Assembly: GCF_016598485.1 (NCBI RefSeq)
Contig: NZ_JAEMUW010000028.1
Location: 1-64,000, forward strand
Direction of reading: 5' to 3'
Origin: Micromonospora coerulea
GTDB taxonomy: Bacteria > Actinomycetota > Actinomycetes > Mycobacteriales > Micromonosporaceae
Length of the DNA: 64,000 bases
In this document: one piece after another, positions 8,195-16,429 of the stretch
Layout of the letters: each line of letters starts with the position of its first letter
Position numbering within the stretch: position 1 is the stretch's first letter
The notes under the pieces: model-generated
The model's database searches: none
What the model was told of the DNA's origin: nothing
The model's input: only the letters and a program-made list of their open reading frames with translations
Made by a program: the position numbers and the translations under genes

Positions 8195-8471
8195 CCCCGG
8201 CCGTCCGGGTCTCCGCTCCCGCCTTCCGGCGCCCGACCTCCGGCGCTGCACGCCTCGCGCCCGACTCCCGGTACCGCAAACCTGCCCCGGGCGCTGCCCG
8301 CCGGCTGACGGGCTCCGGCGGCTGGCGGCCGACGGACTCCGGCGGTTGGCTGCTGGCAGCTCTGGCGGCTGGTAGCCCGATGGCTGGCGGCTGCCGGCTG
8401 GCGGCTGGCGGGCTGGCGGCTCCCACGGCTCCCACGGCATATTCCGGCTGAGCGATATACCTGGTAGTCAT
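8154..8471 (-). CDS. Doubtful low-complexity reading frame behind an operator-like dyad
   Basis: 105 codons starting at an ATG that has GGAGAGG seven bases upstream, a good ribosome site. Only the first 15 residues look like ordinary protein; the rest is Ala, Pro, Arg and Ser low complexity, and the end overlaps the plus-strand gene at 8027 by 41 bases. It may be the eroded start of a lost gene whose promoter survives. Treated as hypothetical. Confidence 0.25.
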   Translation of the reverse strand: MTTRYIAQPEYAVGAVGAASPPAASRQPPAIGLPAARAASSQPPESVGRQPPEPVSRRAAPGAGLRYRESGARRAAPEVGRRKAGAETRTAGVSGRWPRPAPRPG

Positions 8472-8497
8472 ATTTATGCCTCTCCGGCATATCGCTC
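8450..8497. promoter_or_regulatory. Operator-like inverted repeats in an AT-rich island
   Basis: GAGCGATATACC (8450-8461) and GGCATATCGCTC (8486-8497) are inverted copies matching at 11 of 12 bases. Between them lies a perfect TATGCC-N5-GGCATA dyad (8475-8491). The island is much richer in A and T than its surroundings and covers the start of the doubtful minus-strand frame. ATATCG half-sites are common in PadR-type operators; that link is inference. Confidence 0.5.
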
Positions 8498-8821
8498 GGT
8501 GCGGTATCACTCGGGCCAGCACGAGCCGGCGGCGCTCGGTACCGGCCTCTCGGCGAGCAGTAGGCAGCAGCCGGCGGCGGGAAGCAGTAAGGGGTAGCGG
8601 GTAGCGGCCGGCGACGGGGAGCAGCGGGCGGCGCCGGGGACCAGTAGGCAGCGGGCCGCGGTGGCGGGCGGCGCGGACGGCGGCGGGCGGCGCGGACGGC
8701 GGCGGGCGGCGGGGCCGGTGGCTCGTCGGGGCAGGCGGCGGCGGACGGCCCACGGCGGGACACGCCCGCCGCGGGCCGGTGCCAGCTGTCGCCGGGAGTC
8801 CGGCGGATCAGCGCGCCGAGA
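8498..8821. repeat. Low-complexity GC repeats, no gene seen
   Basis: Degenerate short repeats of CAGTAGGCAGC, GCGGGCGGC and an 18-base unit GCGGCGGGCGGCGCGGAC repeated between about 8660 and 8715. No reading frame has gene-like codon use. It separates the orphan dyad from the end of the acyl-CoA dehydrogenase. Confidence 0.5.
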
Positions 8822-10912
8822 TCAGTGCGCCGGCGGGATGCGGCGGCGGACGTCCGGCTCAGTGGACGGGCCGGGGGTCCAGCGGGCCACCCACGGAGCG
8901 TCCGCCGGCGGGGTGGCCACGCCCTCCTCGACGGCGGCGTACCGGCCGGCGAGGATCCGCTTCGCCGCCGCCACGTCGACCGAGTCGGTGTTGGACCAGA
9001 GCCCGGTGAACAGCTCCTCCACCCGCAGCCGGGCCTGCCGGCAGAACAGGTCGGCCAGCTCCACGTTCTCCGGGCGGGTGTCCCGCTCGGCGTACGCCCG
9101 GACGCAGACCGCGGACATCGCGAACAATTCCGCGCCGATGTCCACCACACGACCCAGGAACGCCTGCTTGCGCTCCATCTTGCCCTGCCAGCGGGACATC
9201 GCGTAGAACGTCGACCGGGCCAGCTTGCGCGAGGTCCGCTCGACGTGCCGCAGGTGCCCGGCGAGCGGGCCGAACTCGGCGTACGCCCCGGGGGCCTGGC
9301 CCTTGCCGACGGCAAGGGTGGGCAGCCACCGCGCGTAGAAGGCGCCGGCTCGCACCCCGGCCTTCGCCTTGCGGCCGAGCCCGGCGTCCGGGTCGATGAT
9401 GTCGCCGGCCACCGAGAGGTGCGCGTCGACGGCCTCGCGGGCGATCAGCAGGTGCATGATCTCGGTGGAGCCCTCGAAGATCCGGTTGATGCGCAGGTCG
9501 CGCAGGATCTGCTCGGCCGCGGCGGGGCGCTCGCCCCGGGCGGCGAGGGAGTCGGCGGTCTCGTAGCCCCGGCCGCCCCGAATCTGGATCAGCTCGTCGA
9601 CGATCTTCCAGGCCATCTCGCTGGCGTAGAGCTTGACCAGCGCCGCCTCGATCCGGATGTCGTTGCGGTCGTCGTCGGCGAGCAGGCAGCAGAGGTCGAG
9701 CATGCTCTCCATGCCGTACGTGGTGGCGGCGATGAAGGCGAGCTTCTTCGCGACCGCCTCGTGCTCGCCGACCGGCCGGCCCCACTGGACCCGGTCGGCG
9801 GCCCACTCGCGGGCCACGTTGAGCGACCACTTGCCCGCCCCGACGCACATGGCCGGCAGCGACAGCCGTCCGGTGTTCAGCGTGGTCAGGGCGATCTTCA
9901 GCCCCTTGCCCTCGCCGCCGATCACGTTCGCCTTCGGCACGAAGACGTCGTGGAACCGGGTCAGGCTGTTCTCCAGGCCGCGCAGGCCGACGAAGGCGTT
10001 GCGGCGTTCGACGGTGATGCCGTCGCTGTCGCCCTCCACCACGAAGGCCGTGATCCCGCCGCGCCGACCCTCGGCCGCCGGCACCCGGGCCATCACCACC
10101 AGCAGGGTGGCGACGGTGCCGTTGGTGGCCCAGAGCTTCACGCCGTTGAGCCGGTAGCCCGTGCCGTCGGGGGTGGGCTCGGCGGTGGTGGCCAGCCGGG
10201 CCGGGTCGGAGCCGACGTCCGGCTCGGTGAGCAGGAACGCGGAGACCTCCCCGCCCGCGAGCCGGGGCAGGAACCGTTGCTTCTGCTCGGCGGTGCCGAA
10301 CATCTTGAGCGGCTGCGGCACGCCGATCGACTGGTGGGCGGAGAGCAGCGCCCCGATGGCCGGGCTGATCGAGCCGGCCCGCATCAGCGCCCGGCAGTAG
10401 TGCAGGTTGCTCAGCCCCAGCCCGCCGTACTTCCGGTCGATCTTCATGCCGAAGGCGCCGAGCCGGGCCAGGCCGTGGAAGACCTCGTCCGGGATGGACG
10501 CGTCGCGCTCGATGGCCGCGCCGTCCACCTCGGAGTCCAGGTACGCCCCGAACGCGCCGAGGAACTCCTCGGCCCGCGCGACGTCGTCCGGGTCGGATCG
10601 GGGCCAGGGATTGATCAGGTCGAGCCGGAACCGGCCGAGGAACAGCTCCTTGCCGAAGCTGGGCCGGTCCCAGGCCGATTCCCGGGCCGCCTCGGCGACC
10701 TGGCGCGCCTCCTTCTCCGAGACCTGCCCCGCCTCGGCGACCAGCGGCGCCGCGCCACCCGCCTCGCCGATCGCGGCCGCCGTACCGGCCGCCTCGCCGG
10801 CAGCCGCGGCGGGCCCGGTGTCGGGGTCGTCGATCGGCGCCTCCCGGCCGGTGGGGCCGCCCGCTCCGGCGGCGCCCGTTCCGTCGGGTCGGCTGTTCTG
10901 TGTCGTGGTCAC
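8822..10912 (-). CDS. Acyl-CoA dehydrogenase, long form (VLCAD/ACAD9-like)
   Basis: FAD-dependent enzyme that introduces the first double bond of fatty acyl-CoA beta-oxidation. At 696 residues it is longer than the usual 380-400: a roughly 80-residue Ala/Gly-rich N-terminal leader, the catalytic core, and a C-terminal extension of about 200 residues as in mitochondrial VLCAD and some mycobacterial FadE proteins. Motifs seen: FLLTEPDVGSDPA and KLWATNGTVA (FAD and substrate binding), GGRGYETAD and LRDLRINRIFEGSTEIM near the active site. The GTG start follows GAGGGGGC. A 27-bp palindrome upstream probably controls it. Substrate chain length cannot be read. Confidence 0.9.
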   Translation of the reverse strand: MTTTQNSRPDGTGAAGAGGPTGREAPIDDPDTGPAAAAGEAAGTAAAIGEAGGAAPLVAEAGQVSEKEARQVAEAARESAWDRPSFGKELFLGRFRLDLINPWPRSDPDDVARAEEFLGAFGAYLDSEVDGAAIERDASIPDEVFHGLARLGAFGMKIDRKYGGLGLSNLHYCRALMRAGSISPAIGALLSAHQSIGVPQPLKMFGTAEQKQRFLPRLAGGEVSAFLLTEPDVGSDPARLATTAEPTPDGTGYRLNGVKLWATNGTVATLLVVMARVPAAEGRRGGITAFVVEGDSDGITVERRNAFVGLRGLENSLTRFHDVFVPKANVIGGEGKGLKIALTTLNTGRLSLPAMCVGAGKWSLNVAREWAADRVQWGRPVGEHEAVAKKLAFIAATTYGMESMLDLCCLLADDDRNDIRIEAALVKLYASEMAWKIVDELIQIRGGRGYETADSLAARGERPAAAEQILRDLRINRIFEGSTEIMHLLIAREAVDAHLSVAGDIIDPDAGLGRKAKAGVRAGAFYARWLPTLAVGKGQAPGAYAEFGPLAGHLRHVERTSRKLARSTFYAMSRWQGKMERKQAFLGRVVDIGAELFAMSAVCVRAYAERDTRPENVELADLFCRQARLRVEELFTGLWSNTDSVDVAAAKRILAGRYAAVEEGVATPPADAPWVARWTPGPSTEPDVRRRIPPAH

Positions 10913-10967
10913 GGCTGCCCCCTCGAACCTCGGTCCGGCTGCGTCAACGTGCGCGACGGATACGACG

Positions 10968-10994
10968 CTACCCCCGGGTGTTACCCAGGGGTAG
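10968..10994 (-). promoter_or_regulatory. Palindromic operator upstream of the acyl-CoA dehydrogenase
   Basis: CTACCCCCGGGT (10968-10979) and ACCCAGGGGTAG (10983-10994) form 12-bp arms with one mismatch around GTT, 56 bases upstream of the acyl-CoA dehydrogenase start. Size and symmetry fit a TetR- or GntR-type repressor of lipid metabolism; the regulator is not in the window. Confidence 0.6.
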
Positions 10995-11032
10995 CCTTCT
11001 TCGCACGTCCGATTTGGCGGGACGCCAGTGGG

Positions 11033-11536
11033 TCAGTCGCCGGTCAGCACCCGCGGGTCGTCGTCATCGTCGTCGATCTCGTCCTCGCCCCAGTTGCGCC
11101 GGACGAACGGCAGGATCACCCAGAACACGAGGAACCAGAGCGCGGTCAGCGCGGTGAGCACGATGGCCATCGCCCGGCTGAGCACGAAGTCGGTGATCAA
11201 CAGCACGGCGCTGACCATCGAGATCAGCATGAAGGCCAGACCGCCGCTGGCCATCCGGTGGGCGAACCGGACCAGCTCCGGCTTGCGCCCCTGCCGGAAC
11301 AACGCCCGGTGGAAGGCGACCGGCGAGATGATCATCGCGGTGGCGGCGGCCGCCGACAGCAGCGCCACGATGTAGACGTCCTTCTGGAACTCCGTGGTCC
11401 GGGTGAAACCGTTGCTGAAGGGCAGGGTGAGCAGGAAGGCGAAGAGGATCTGCACTCCCGTCTGCGCCACCCGCAGCTCCTGGAGCAGATCGGCGAAGTT
11501 GCGCTGCCAGCGCTGCTTCTCGGTTTCCTTCGACAC
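11033..11536 (-). CDS. Four-helix membrane protein (DUF6328-like)
   Basis: 167 residues. After the opening LLQELRVAQTGVQILFAF the protein shows four hydrophobic segments and ends in an acidic tail with DEIDDDDDD. The opening motif is characteristic of a widespread actinobacterial family (I believe DUF6328, sometimes mislabelled as sodium-proton antiporter); its role is not known. The GTG start has GGAGG seven bases upstream. It stands alone between the dehydrogenase and the SIS gene on the same strand. Confidence 0.78.
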   Translation of the reverse strand: MSKETEKQRWQRNFADLLQELRVAQTGVQILFAFLLTLPFSNGFTRTTEFQKDVYIVALLSAAAATAMIISPVAFHRALFRQGRKPELVRFAHRMASGGLAFMLISMVSAVLLITDFVLSRAMAIVLTALTALWFLVFWVILPFVRRNWGEDEIDDDDDDPRVLTGD

Positions 11537-11626
11537 GCGGCTACCTCCGGATGAGACGCTACTGCCGGCGGGCAGCGCCCGTCGGCAGCAACGCCAGTGC
11601 CCGAGGTGGGTGAGCGCGAAACCGCC

Positions 11627-12376
11627 TCACGCCCCCCGGCGGATCCGGCCGGCGTACCGGGCCTCCAGCTCGGCGTTGTGCTCGTCGCCGCCGGCGATGT
11701 TGGCCGACAGGTAGACCGGGGGCCGCTCCCCCGCCGCCAGCAGCCGGGCCACCACCTCCGCCACGATCTGCTGGGCCAGCAGCGCGGCGGTGATCGAGGA
11801 GACCGCGCCGACCGCGCCGCCGCCGGGCAGCGGCAGGGTGGCGTCGCCGTACGGGGCACCGTTGTCGAGCACCACGTCGGCGAAGTCGGCGAGCTTGCGC
11901 CCGGACGGGTGGCGGGAGGTCATCCGCCCCGAATGTTCCGCCGAGGTGATCGCCACCAGGCCGTGCCCGTGCTCCTTGGCCAGGGCGGCGAACTCGACCA
12001 TCGCCCCGTTCACGCCCGAGTTGGAGGCGAGCACGAAGACGTCCTGCGGGCGTACCGGGGCCAGCTCGTAGAGGCGGTGCGCCACCGCCGGCTCGCGTTC
12101 CAGCTTCGGGCCGAGGACGTCGACCGGCGCGCCGCCGTGCAGCACCAGGTCGCGCAGCGCGATCCGGTTGGTCGGCACCAGCCCGCCGGCCCGCCCGGCG
12201 ATCTCCATCGCGAGGGCCTCGGAGTGCCCGGTGCCGAACGCGTGGATTACCCCGTCGGCGCGCAACGACCCGGCGATCAGGTCCGCGGCCCGCCCCACCA
12301 CCTCGCGCTGGGTGGCGGCCACCCGGCCGATCGCCTCGGTCACCACCGCCAGGTACGCCTCGGCGCTCACCGTCAT
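11627..12376 (-). CDS. SIS-domain sugar-phosphate-binding protein
   Basis: 249 residues with one sugar isomerase fold. Phosphosugar contacts are visible in HAFGTGHSEALAMEIAGRAGG and in LASNSGVNGAMVEFA. The length matches the UPF0309 group of single-domain SIS proteins rather than the double-domain transaminases. Relatives handle amino-sugar phosphates such as N-acetylmuramic or N-acetylglucosamine 6-phosphate; the substrate here is unknown. GGAGG stands four bases before the ATG. Its start overlaps the stop of the acetyltransferase gene by four bases, so it is the last gene of a three-gene operon. Confidence 0.85.
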   Translation of the reverse strand: MTVSAEAYLAVVTEAIGRVAATQREVVGRAADLIAGSLRADGVIHAFGTGHSEALAMEIAGRAGGLVPTNRIALRDLVLHGGAPVDVLGPKLEREPAVAHRLYELAPVRPQDVFVLASNSGVNGAMVEFAALAKEHGHGLVAITSAEHSGRMTSRHPSGRKLADFADVVLDNGAPYGDATLPLPGGGAVGAVSSITAALLAQQIVAEVVARLLAAGERPPVYLSANIAGGDEHNAELEARYAGRIRRGA

Positions 12377-13185
12377 GCTTCCTCCGTCCGTCGGTTACGG
12401 GCCAGCCAGTCCACCGCGAAGTCGACCGCCGCCCGCTGCCTCATCAACCGGCCCGTGCCGTCGCCGACCGGCCCCTGCCGCACCGCGCCGGTGGCCTCGA
12501 GGTCGTCGCCGAGCCGGGCCAGGTCGGTCTCGTCCAGGTCCACGTCGTCCCACCACACCCAGTCCCGGCCGCCGTCACCGGTCAGCACGGCCGCGCCGCA
12601 GCGCTGCCGGGGCGGCGCCGGCTGCCGGTACTCGGCCAGGTGCAGCGAGGTGTTCGAGCCGTGGTCGATGCCGAGCAGCAGCACGTCGGCGTCGAGGTCG
12701 TACAGCCGGGCCAGCGGAGAGGTCTCGCCCAGCATGTCGGTCAGGGCATGGTCGGCGACGACGCGGTCGGCGGCCGGGCCGAGCGCGGCGAAGGAGAGCT
12801 GCGGGTGGTCGCTGCGCCGCGCCCCGGGCCAGGTGCGCACCTGCTCGGCCAGCGCGCCCATGAACCGGCTCGGCGTCCGCGCCGGGTCGAAGCCGGGCAG
12901 CTCCGCCCGGATCACCGGCCACCAGTCCGCCGGCACCGGCGGGTTGTTCCAGCCGGCCGGGTCGCTGTTCTCCGGGGTGTGGGTGGGCACGACGACCGTC
13001 CCGTCCGGCCCGAGCACGTCGCGCAGGGCCAGCACCACCGCCTCCGGGCCGCCGCAGAGGAAGCCCAACGGGCGCAGCGCCGCGTGCACCAGGACCACCC
13101 CGCCGGGGCGTACGCCGAGGTCGCGGAGCTGCGCGGCGAGCGACGCGCGGGTGTGTGGCCGGGGCGTCGCGGGCGTCGCGATCAC
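12373..13185 (-). CDS. AAC(3)-type aminoglycoside N-acetyltransferase family protein
   Basis: 270 residues of the antibiotic NAT fold that transfers acetyl from acetyl-CoA to the 3-amino group of 2-deoxystreptamine drugs or related amines. Seen: the opening GVVLVHAALRPLGFLCGG, PTHTPENSDPAGW, SRFMGALAEQVRTWPGARR and SDHPQLSFAALG, whose histidine is the family's catalytic base. Related enzymes are known from Micromonospora (AAC(3)-IX, M. chalcea), but many chromosomal homologues do not act on aminoglycosides. GTG 13185 overlaps the stop of the hydrolase gene in GTGA. Operon with a SIS protein suggests an amino-sugar substrate as an alternative. Resistance activity is not proven by sequence. Confidence 0.85.
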   Translation of the reverse strand: MIATPATPRPHTRASLAAQLRDLGVRPGGVVLVHAALRPLGFLCGGPEAVVLALRDVLGPDGTVVVPTHTPENSDPAGWNNPPVPADWWPVIRAELPGFDPARTPSRFMGALAEQVRTWPGARRSDHPQLSFAALGPAADRVVADHALTDMLGETSPLARLYDLDADVLLLGIDHGSNTSLHLAEYRQPAPPRQRCGAAVLTGDGGRDWVWWDDVDLDETDLARLGDDLEATGAVRQGPVGDGTGRLMRQRAAVDFAVDWLARNRRTEEA

Positions 13186-14006
13186 CCGCCGACCCAGGCC
13201 AGGATGGCCTCGGCCAGCGGGGCGGGTGCCTCGTCGGGGATCCAATGGGTGACGCCGGGGAGCGCGACGAAGCGGTACTCGCCGCTGACGTGGGCCGCGC
13301 ACGCCTCGGCGGCGGGCCGGCCGATCGCGACGTCCTTCTCGCTCCAGACGAAGGTGGTCGGCACGCCGACCGGGCCGACGGCCTTCATGTCGCCCCCCGA
13401 CATCGCCCGGTACCAGTTCAGCGCGGCGGTCAGCGCGCCCGGCTCGCGCATCGGGTCGGCGTAGCGGGCCACCCGCGCCGCGTCGCCCACCCCACCGAGC
13501 AGCTTGCGCAGCGCGGCGGCGTTGAGGGCGAGCAGCACCTTCTCGGCCTTGCCGGGCTTGCGGAACAGCGCGATGTAGGACGACCGGGCCTTCTGCCGGG
13601 GGTCGGTGGCGAGCGCGTGCCCCATCGCGGCCGGGTGCGGCACCGAGACCGCGGTGAGGGTGCGCACCCGCTCCGGGTGCGCGGCGGCCAGACCCCACGC
13701 CACGATCGACCCCCAGTCGTGCCCCACCACGTGGGCGGACGCCACCCCCAGCGCGTCGAGCACGCCGGCCGCGTCGGCCACCAGCTCCGGGATCCGGTAC
13801 GCCTCGACCGCCGCCGGCCGCGCGCCGGGCGAGTATCCCCGCTGGTCCAGCGCGTACGTGCGCAGCCCGGCGGCGTGCAGCGCGGGCACCACGTCGTCCC
13901 ACTCGCCGGCGTGCTGAGGGAACCCGTGCAGCAGCAGGACGGGCACGCCGTCCGCCGGACCGCCGGTGCGTACCTCGAACGTCAGACCTCGCGCGTCGAC
14001 CCGCAT
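13182..14006 (-). CDS. Alpha/beta hydrolase of the epoxide hydrolase/dehalogenase group
   Basis: 274 residues. The oxyanion motif HGFPQHAGEW and the nucleophile elbow GHDWGS place an aspartate, not a serine, as nucleophile, typical of epoxide hydrolases and haloalkane dehalogenases. The catalytic histidine is in GVTHWIPDEAP and the charge-relay acid lies near WSEKDVAIG. ATG 14006 is chosen because TAGGGT precedes it by seven bases (leaderless); an in-frame GTG three codons upstream lies inside that promoter. First gene of the operon with the acetyltransferase and the SIS protein. Confidence 0.86.
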   Translation of the reverse strand: MRVDARGLTFEVRTGGPADGVPVLLLHGFPQHAGEWDDVVPALHAAGLRTYALDQRGYSPGARPAAVEAYRIPELVADAAGVLDALGVASAHVVGHDWGSIVAWGLAAAHPERVRTLTAVSVPHPAAMGHALATDPRQKARSSYIALFRKPGKAEKVLLALNAAALRKLLGGVGDAARVARYADPMREPGALTAALNWYRAMSGGDMKAVGPVGVPTTFVWSEKDVAIGRPAAEACAAHVSGEYRFVALPGVTHWIPDEAPAPLAEAILAWVGG

Positions 14007-14096
14007 GATCGTCACCCTACCCAGCCGCCGGGACGGCGACCGCCTGCTGGGCCGGGGGCCCGGGTGGTGCTAGCGTCTGCCGAGACAACTTCACAT

Positions 14097-14183
<87 letters not shown>

Positions 14184-14192
14184 GGTCGACCT

Positions 14193-14236
14193 CCAGCCGC
14201 GCCGCCGTCCGGTGACACCGGGCGCGGCGTGCGTCT
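14193..14236 (+). promoter_or_regulatory. Expression-platform hairpin after the TPP aptamer
   Basis: GCCGCGCC and GGCGCGGC arms, with a smaller CCGGTG-ACA-CCGG-like helix inside, form a stable hairpin between the aptamer and the ykoE start. No T-run follows, so it may act with Rho or by changing access to the ribosome site, GGGAG at 14258-14262. Confidence 0.5.
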
Positions 14237-14267
14237 TCTCCTGGTTCGCACTGGACTGGGAGCAACC

Positions 14268-14849
14268 ATGGACAACACCGCCAACCGGTGGCGCACCATC
14301 GACATCGTCATCGCCTCCGTGCTCGGGGTGGCCTTCGGCGTCATCTTCTGGGCCTGGGGCCTGCTGTGGAACGGGCCGGCGGACGCCATCCCGCTGCCCG
14401 GCCGGGCCGTCCTGTACGGCGTCTGGCTGGTGCCGGCCGTGCTTGGCGCGCTGATCATCCGCAAGCCCGGCGCCGCGTTCTTCACGCTCACCTTCGCCGC
14501 CCTGGTCTCCGTGGCGCTCGGCAGCAGCTGGGGCTGGACGCTGGTGGTGCAGGGCCCGCTGGAGGCGGCGGCGGCGGAACTCGCCTTCGCGGCGTTCGGG
14601 TACCGCAACTTCCGGCTGCCGGTGGCGCTGCTGGCCGGCACGCTCGCCGGCCTCGCCGCGTCGATCTACGACGTCTTCATCTGGTACCCGGGCACCGCGT
14701 GGGGCAGCTTCCGGCTCCCCTACATCCTGATCACCGCCGTCAGCTCCCTGCTCGTGGCCGGCCTCGGCAGCGTCGCCCTCACCCGCGCCCTCGCGGGCAC
14801 CGGCGTTCTCGACCGCTTCCCCGCCGGCCGCGAACGCGCCACCGTCTGA
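14268..14849 (+). CDS. ykoE: ECF transporter substrate-binding S component YkoE (thiamine precursor)
   Basis: 193-residue integral membrane protein with about six hydrophobic segments. S components of this family bind hydroxymethylpyrimidine or thiamine and pair with the YkoD ATPase and YkoC T component, both encoded immediately downstream. The TPP riboswitch in front confirms a thiamine-related substrate (family knowledge plus context). ATG 14268 has GGGAG five bases upstream; an upstream in-frame ATG at 14229 lacks a ribosome site. Confidence 0.88.
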   Translation: MDNTANRWRTIDIVIASVLGVAFGVIFWAWGLLWNGPADAIPLPGRAVLYGVWLVPAVLGALIIRKPGAAFFTLTFAALVSVALGSSWGWTLVVQGPLEAAAAELAFAAFGYRNFRLPVALLAGTLAGLAASIYDVFIWYPGTAWGSFRLPYILITAVSSLLVAGLGSVALTRALAGTGVLDRFPAGRERATV

Positions 14850-14878
14850 CCGCCACCGCGCACCCGGATTCCGCGTTG

Positions 14879-14931
14879 ATCATGAAGGTGTTGTCGTCCG
14901 GCGCGGCGTGCCGCGACAACAACTTCATGAT
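14879..14931. repeat. Long inverted repeat between ykoE and ykoD
   Basis: ATCATGAAGGTGTTGTCG (14879-14896) and CGACAACAACTTCATGAT (14914-14931) pair over 17 of 18 bases around a 17-base GC-rich loop. No T-run follows. The arms are AT-richer than the neighbourhood and look like a dispersed palindromic repeat rather than a terminator. I saw only this copy in the window. Confidence 0.7.
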
Positions 14932-14958
14932 CGATGAACCGGGAGGGGGTGAGGGCCG

Positions 14959-16374
14959 GTGGGTGCCGTGACGCTGCGGGGGTTCGGGTGGCGGCACGCC
15001 GGGCGGAAAGCCTGGGCGGTGCGGGGGGTGGACCTGCGCGTCGAGGCCGGCGAGCGGGTGCTGCTGCTCGGGGCCTCCGGGGCGGGGAAGAGCACCCTGC
15101 TGGCGGCGCTGGCCGGGCTGCTGCCCGGGGACTCCGGCGAGCAGGAGGGCACCGTCGAGATCGACGGGCTCGACCCGCGCAAGGCCCGGGAACGGGTCGG
15201 CATCGTCTTCCAGGACCCCGAGACCCAGCTGGTGATGGCGCGTTGCGGCGACGACGTCGCGTTCGGGCTGGAGAACCGCGGCGTACCGGCCGACGAGATC
15301 TGGCCCCGGGTGGACGAGGCGCTGCACCGGGTCGGGTTCCCGTACCACCGGGACCGCCCCACCGCCGCGCTCTCCGGCGGCGAGCAGCAGCGCCTCGCCC
15401 TGGCCGGGGCGCTGGCCCTGCGGCCGGCGCTGCTGCTGCTCGACGAGCCCACCGCCAACCTCGACCCGGCCGGCGCGACGCTGGTCCGGCAAGCCGTCGC
15501 GGGCGCCCTGGACGCCGACACCACGCTGATCCTGGTCGAGCACCGGGTCGCCGAGGCGCTGCCGCTGGTCGACCGGGTGGTCGTCCTCGAACCGGGCGGC
15601 GGCGTGCGCGCGGACGGCCCGCCCGCCGCGGTCTTCGCCGCGCACGGCGACGCCCTCGCCGCGGACGGGGTCTGGGTGCCGGGCCGCACCGTGCCGCCCC
15701 GGCACGCGACCGCGCCGGCCGGCGACCTGCTGCTCACCGCCGACCGGCTCGGCCTGCCACCCCGGTCGGCCCCCACGGACCTGTCCGTACGCGCCGGCGA
15801 GGCGCTCGCCGTCCTCGGCCCGAACGGCGCCGGCAAGTCCACCCTCGCCCTGCTCCTCGGCGGGCTGCTCCGCCCCGGCACCGGCACGGTCACCGCCAGC
15901 ACCATCCTGGCCGGCCGGGACTCGGGCACTCCCCCGCACCGCTGGCGGGCGCCCGCCCTGGCCCGCCGGATCGGCTCGGTCTTTCAGGACCCGGAACACC
16001 AGTTCGTCACCGGCACCGTCTTCGACGAGCTGGCCCTCGGTCCGCGCCGGACGGGCCAGTCGGAGGCGGCGGTCAAGACCACCGTGGACGCGCTGCTCGA
16101 CCGGCTCCGGCTGGCGAAGCTGGCCGGCGCGAACCCGTACACCCTCTCCGGGGGCGAGGCGCGGCGGCTGAGCGTGGCGACCGCCCTGGCCACCGCGCCC
16201 CGCCTGCTGATCTGCGACGAACCCACCTTCGGCCAGGACCGGCGGACCTGGCGGGAGCTGGTCGACCTCTTCGCCGAGGTGCGCGACGCCGGCCACGGCG
16301 TCGTCACGGTCACCCACGACCCGGACTTCGTCGCCGCGCTCGCCGACCGCACGCTCAGCCTGGAGCGCCCGTGA
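14959..16374 (+). CDS. ykoD: ECF transporter double ATPase YkoD
   Basis: 471 residues holding two complete ABC ATPase domains in one chain. First domain: Walker A GASGAGKST, signature LSGGEQQR, Walker B LLLLDEPT. Second domain: GPNGAGKST, LSGGEARR, LLICDEPT. The fused pair is typical of the energizing module of YkoEDC, where it drives thiamine-precursor uptake. The Q-loops read VFQDPETQLV and VFQDPEHQFV, the usual ECF form. GTG 14959 follows GGGAGGGGGTGAG. It should be co-transcribed with ykoE under the TPP riboswitch, although a long inverted repeat lies between them. Confidence 0.92.
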   Translation: MGAVTLRGFGWRHAGRKAWAVRGVDLRVEAGERVLLLGASGAGKSTLLAALAGLLPGDSGEQEGTVEIDGLDPRKARERVGIVFQDPETQLVMARCGDDVAFGLENRGVPADEIWPRVDEALHRVGFPYHRDRPTAALSGGEQQRLALAGALALRPALLLLDEPTANLDPAGATLVRQAVAGALDADTTLILVEHRVAEALPLVDRVVVLEPGGGVRADGPPAAVFAAHGDALAADGVWVPGRTVPPRHATAPAGDLLLTADRLGLPPRSAPTDLSVRAGEALAVLGPNGAGKSTLALLLGGLLRPGTGTVTASTILAGRDSGTPPHRWRAPALARRIGSVFQDPEHQFVTGTVFDELALGPRRTGQSEAAVKTTVDALLDRLRLAKLAGANPYTLSGGEARRLSVATALATAPRLLICDEPTFGQDRRTWRELVDLFAEVRDAGHGVVTVTHDPDFVAALADRTLSLERP

Positions 16375-16429
16375 CCGCCAGCGCCGCACCCCGGACCGGC
16401 ACCGACCACACCGGCACCCGGGAGCGCCC

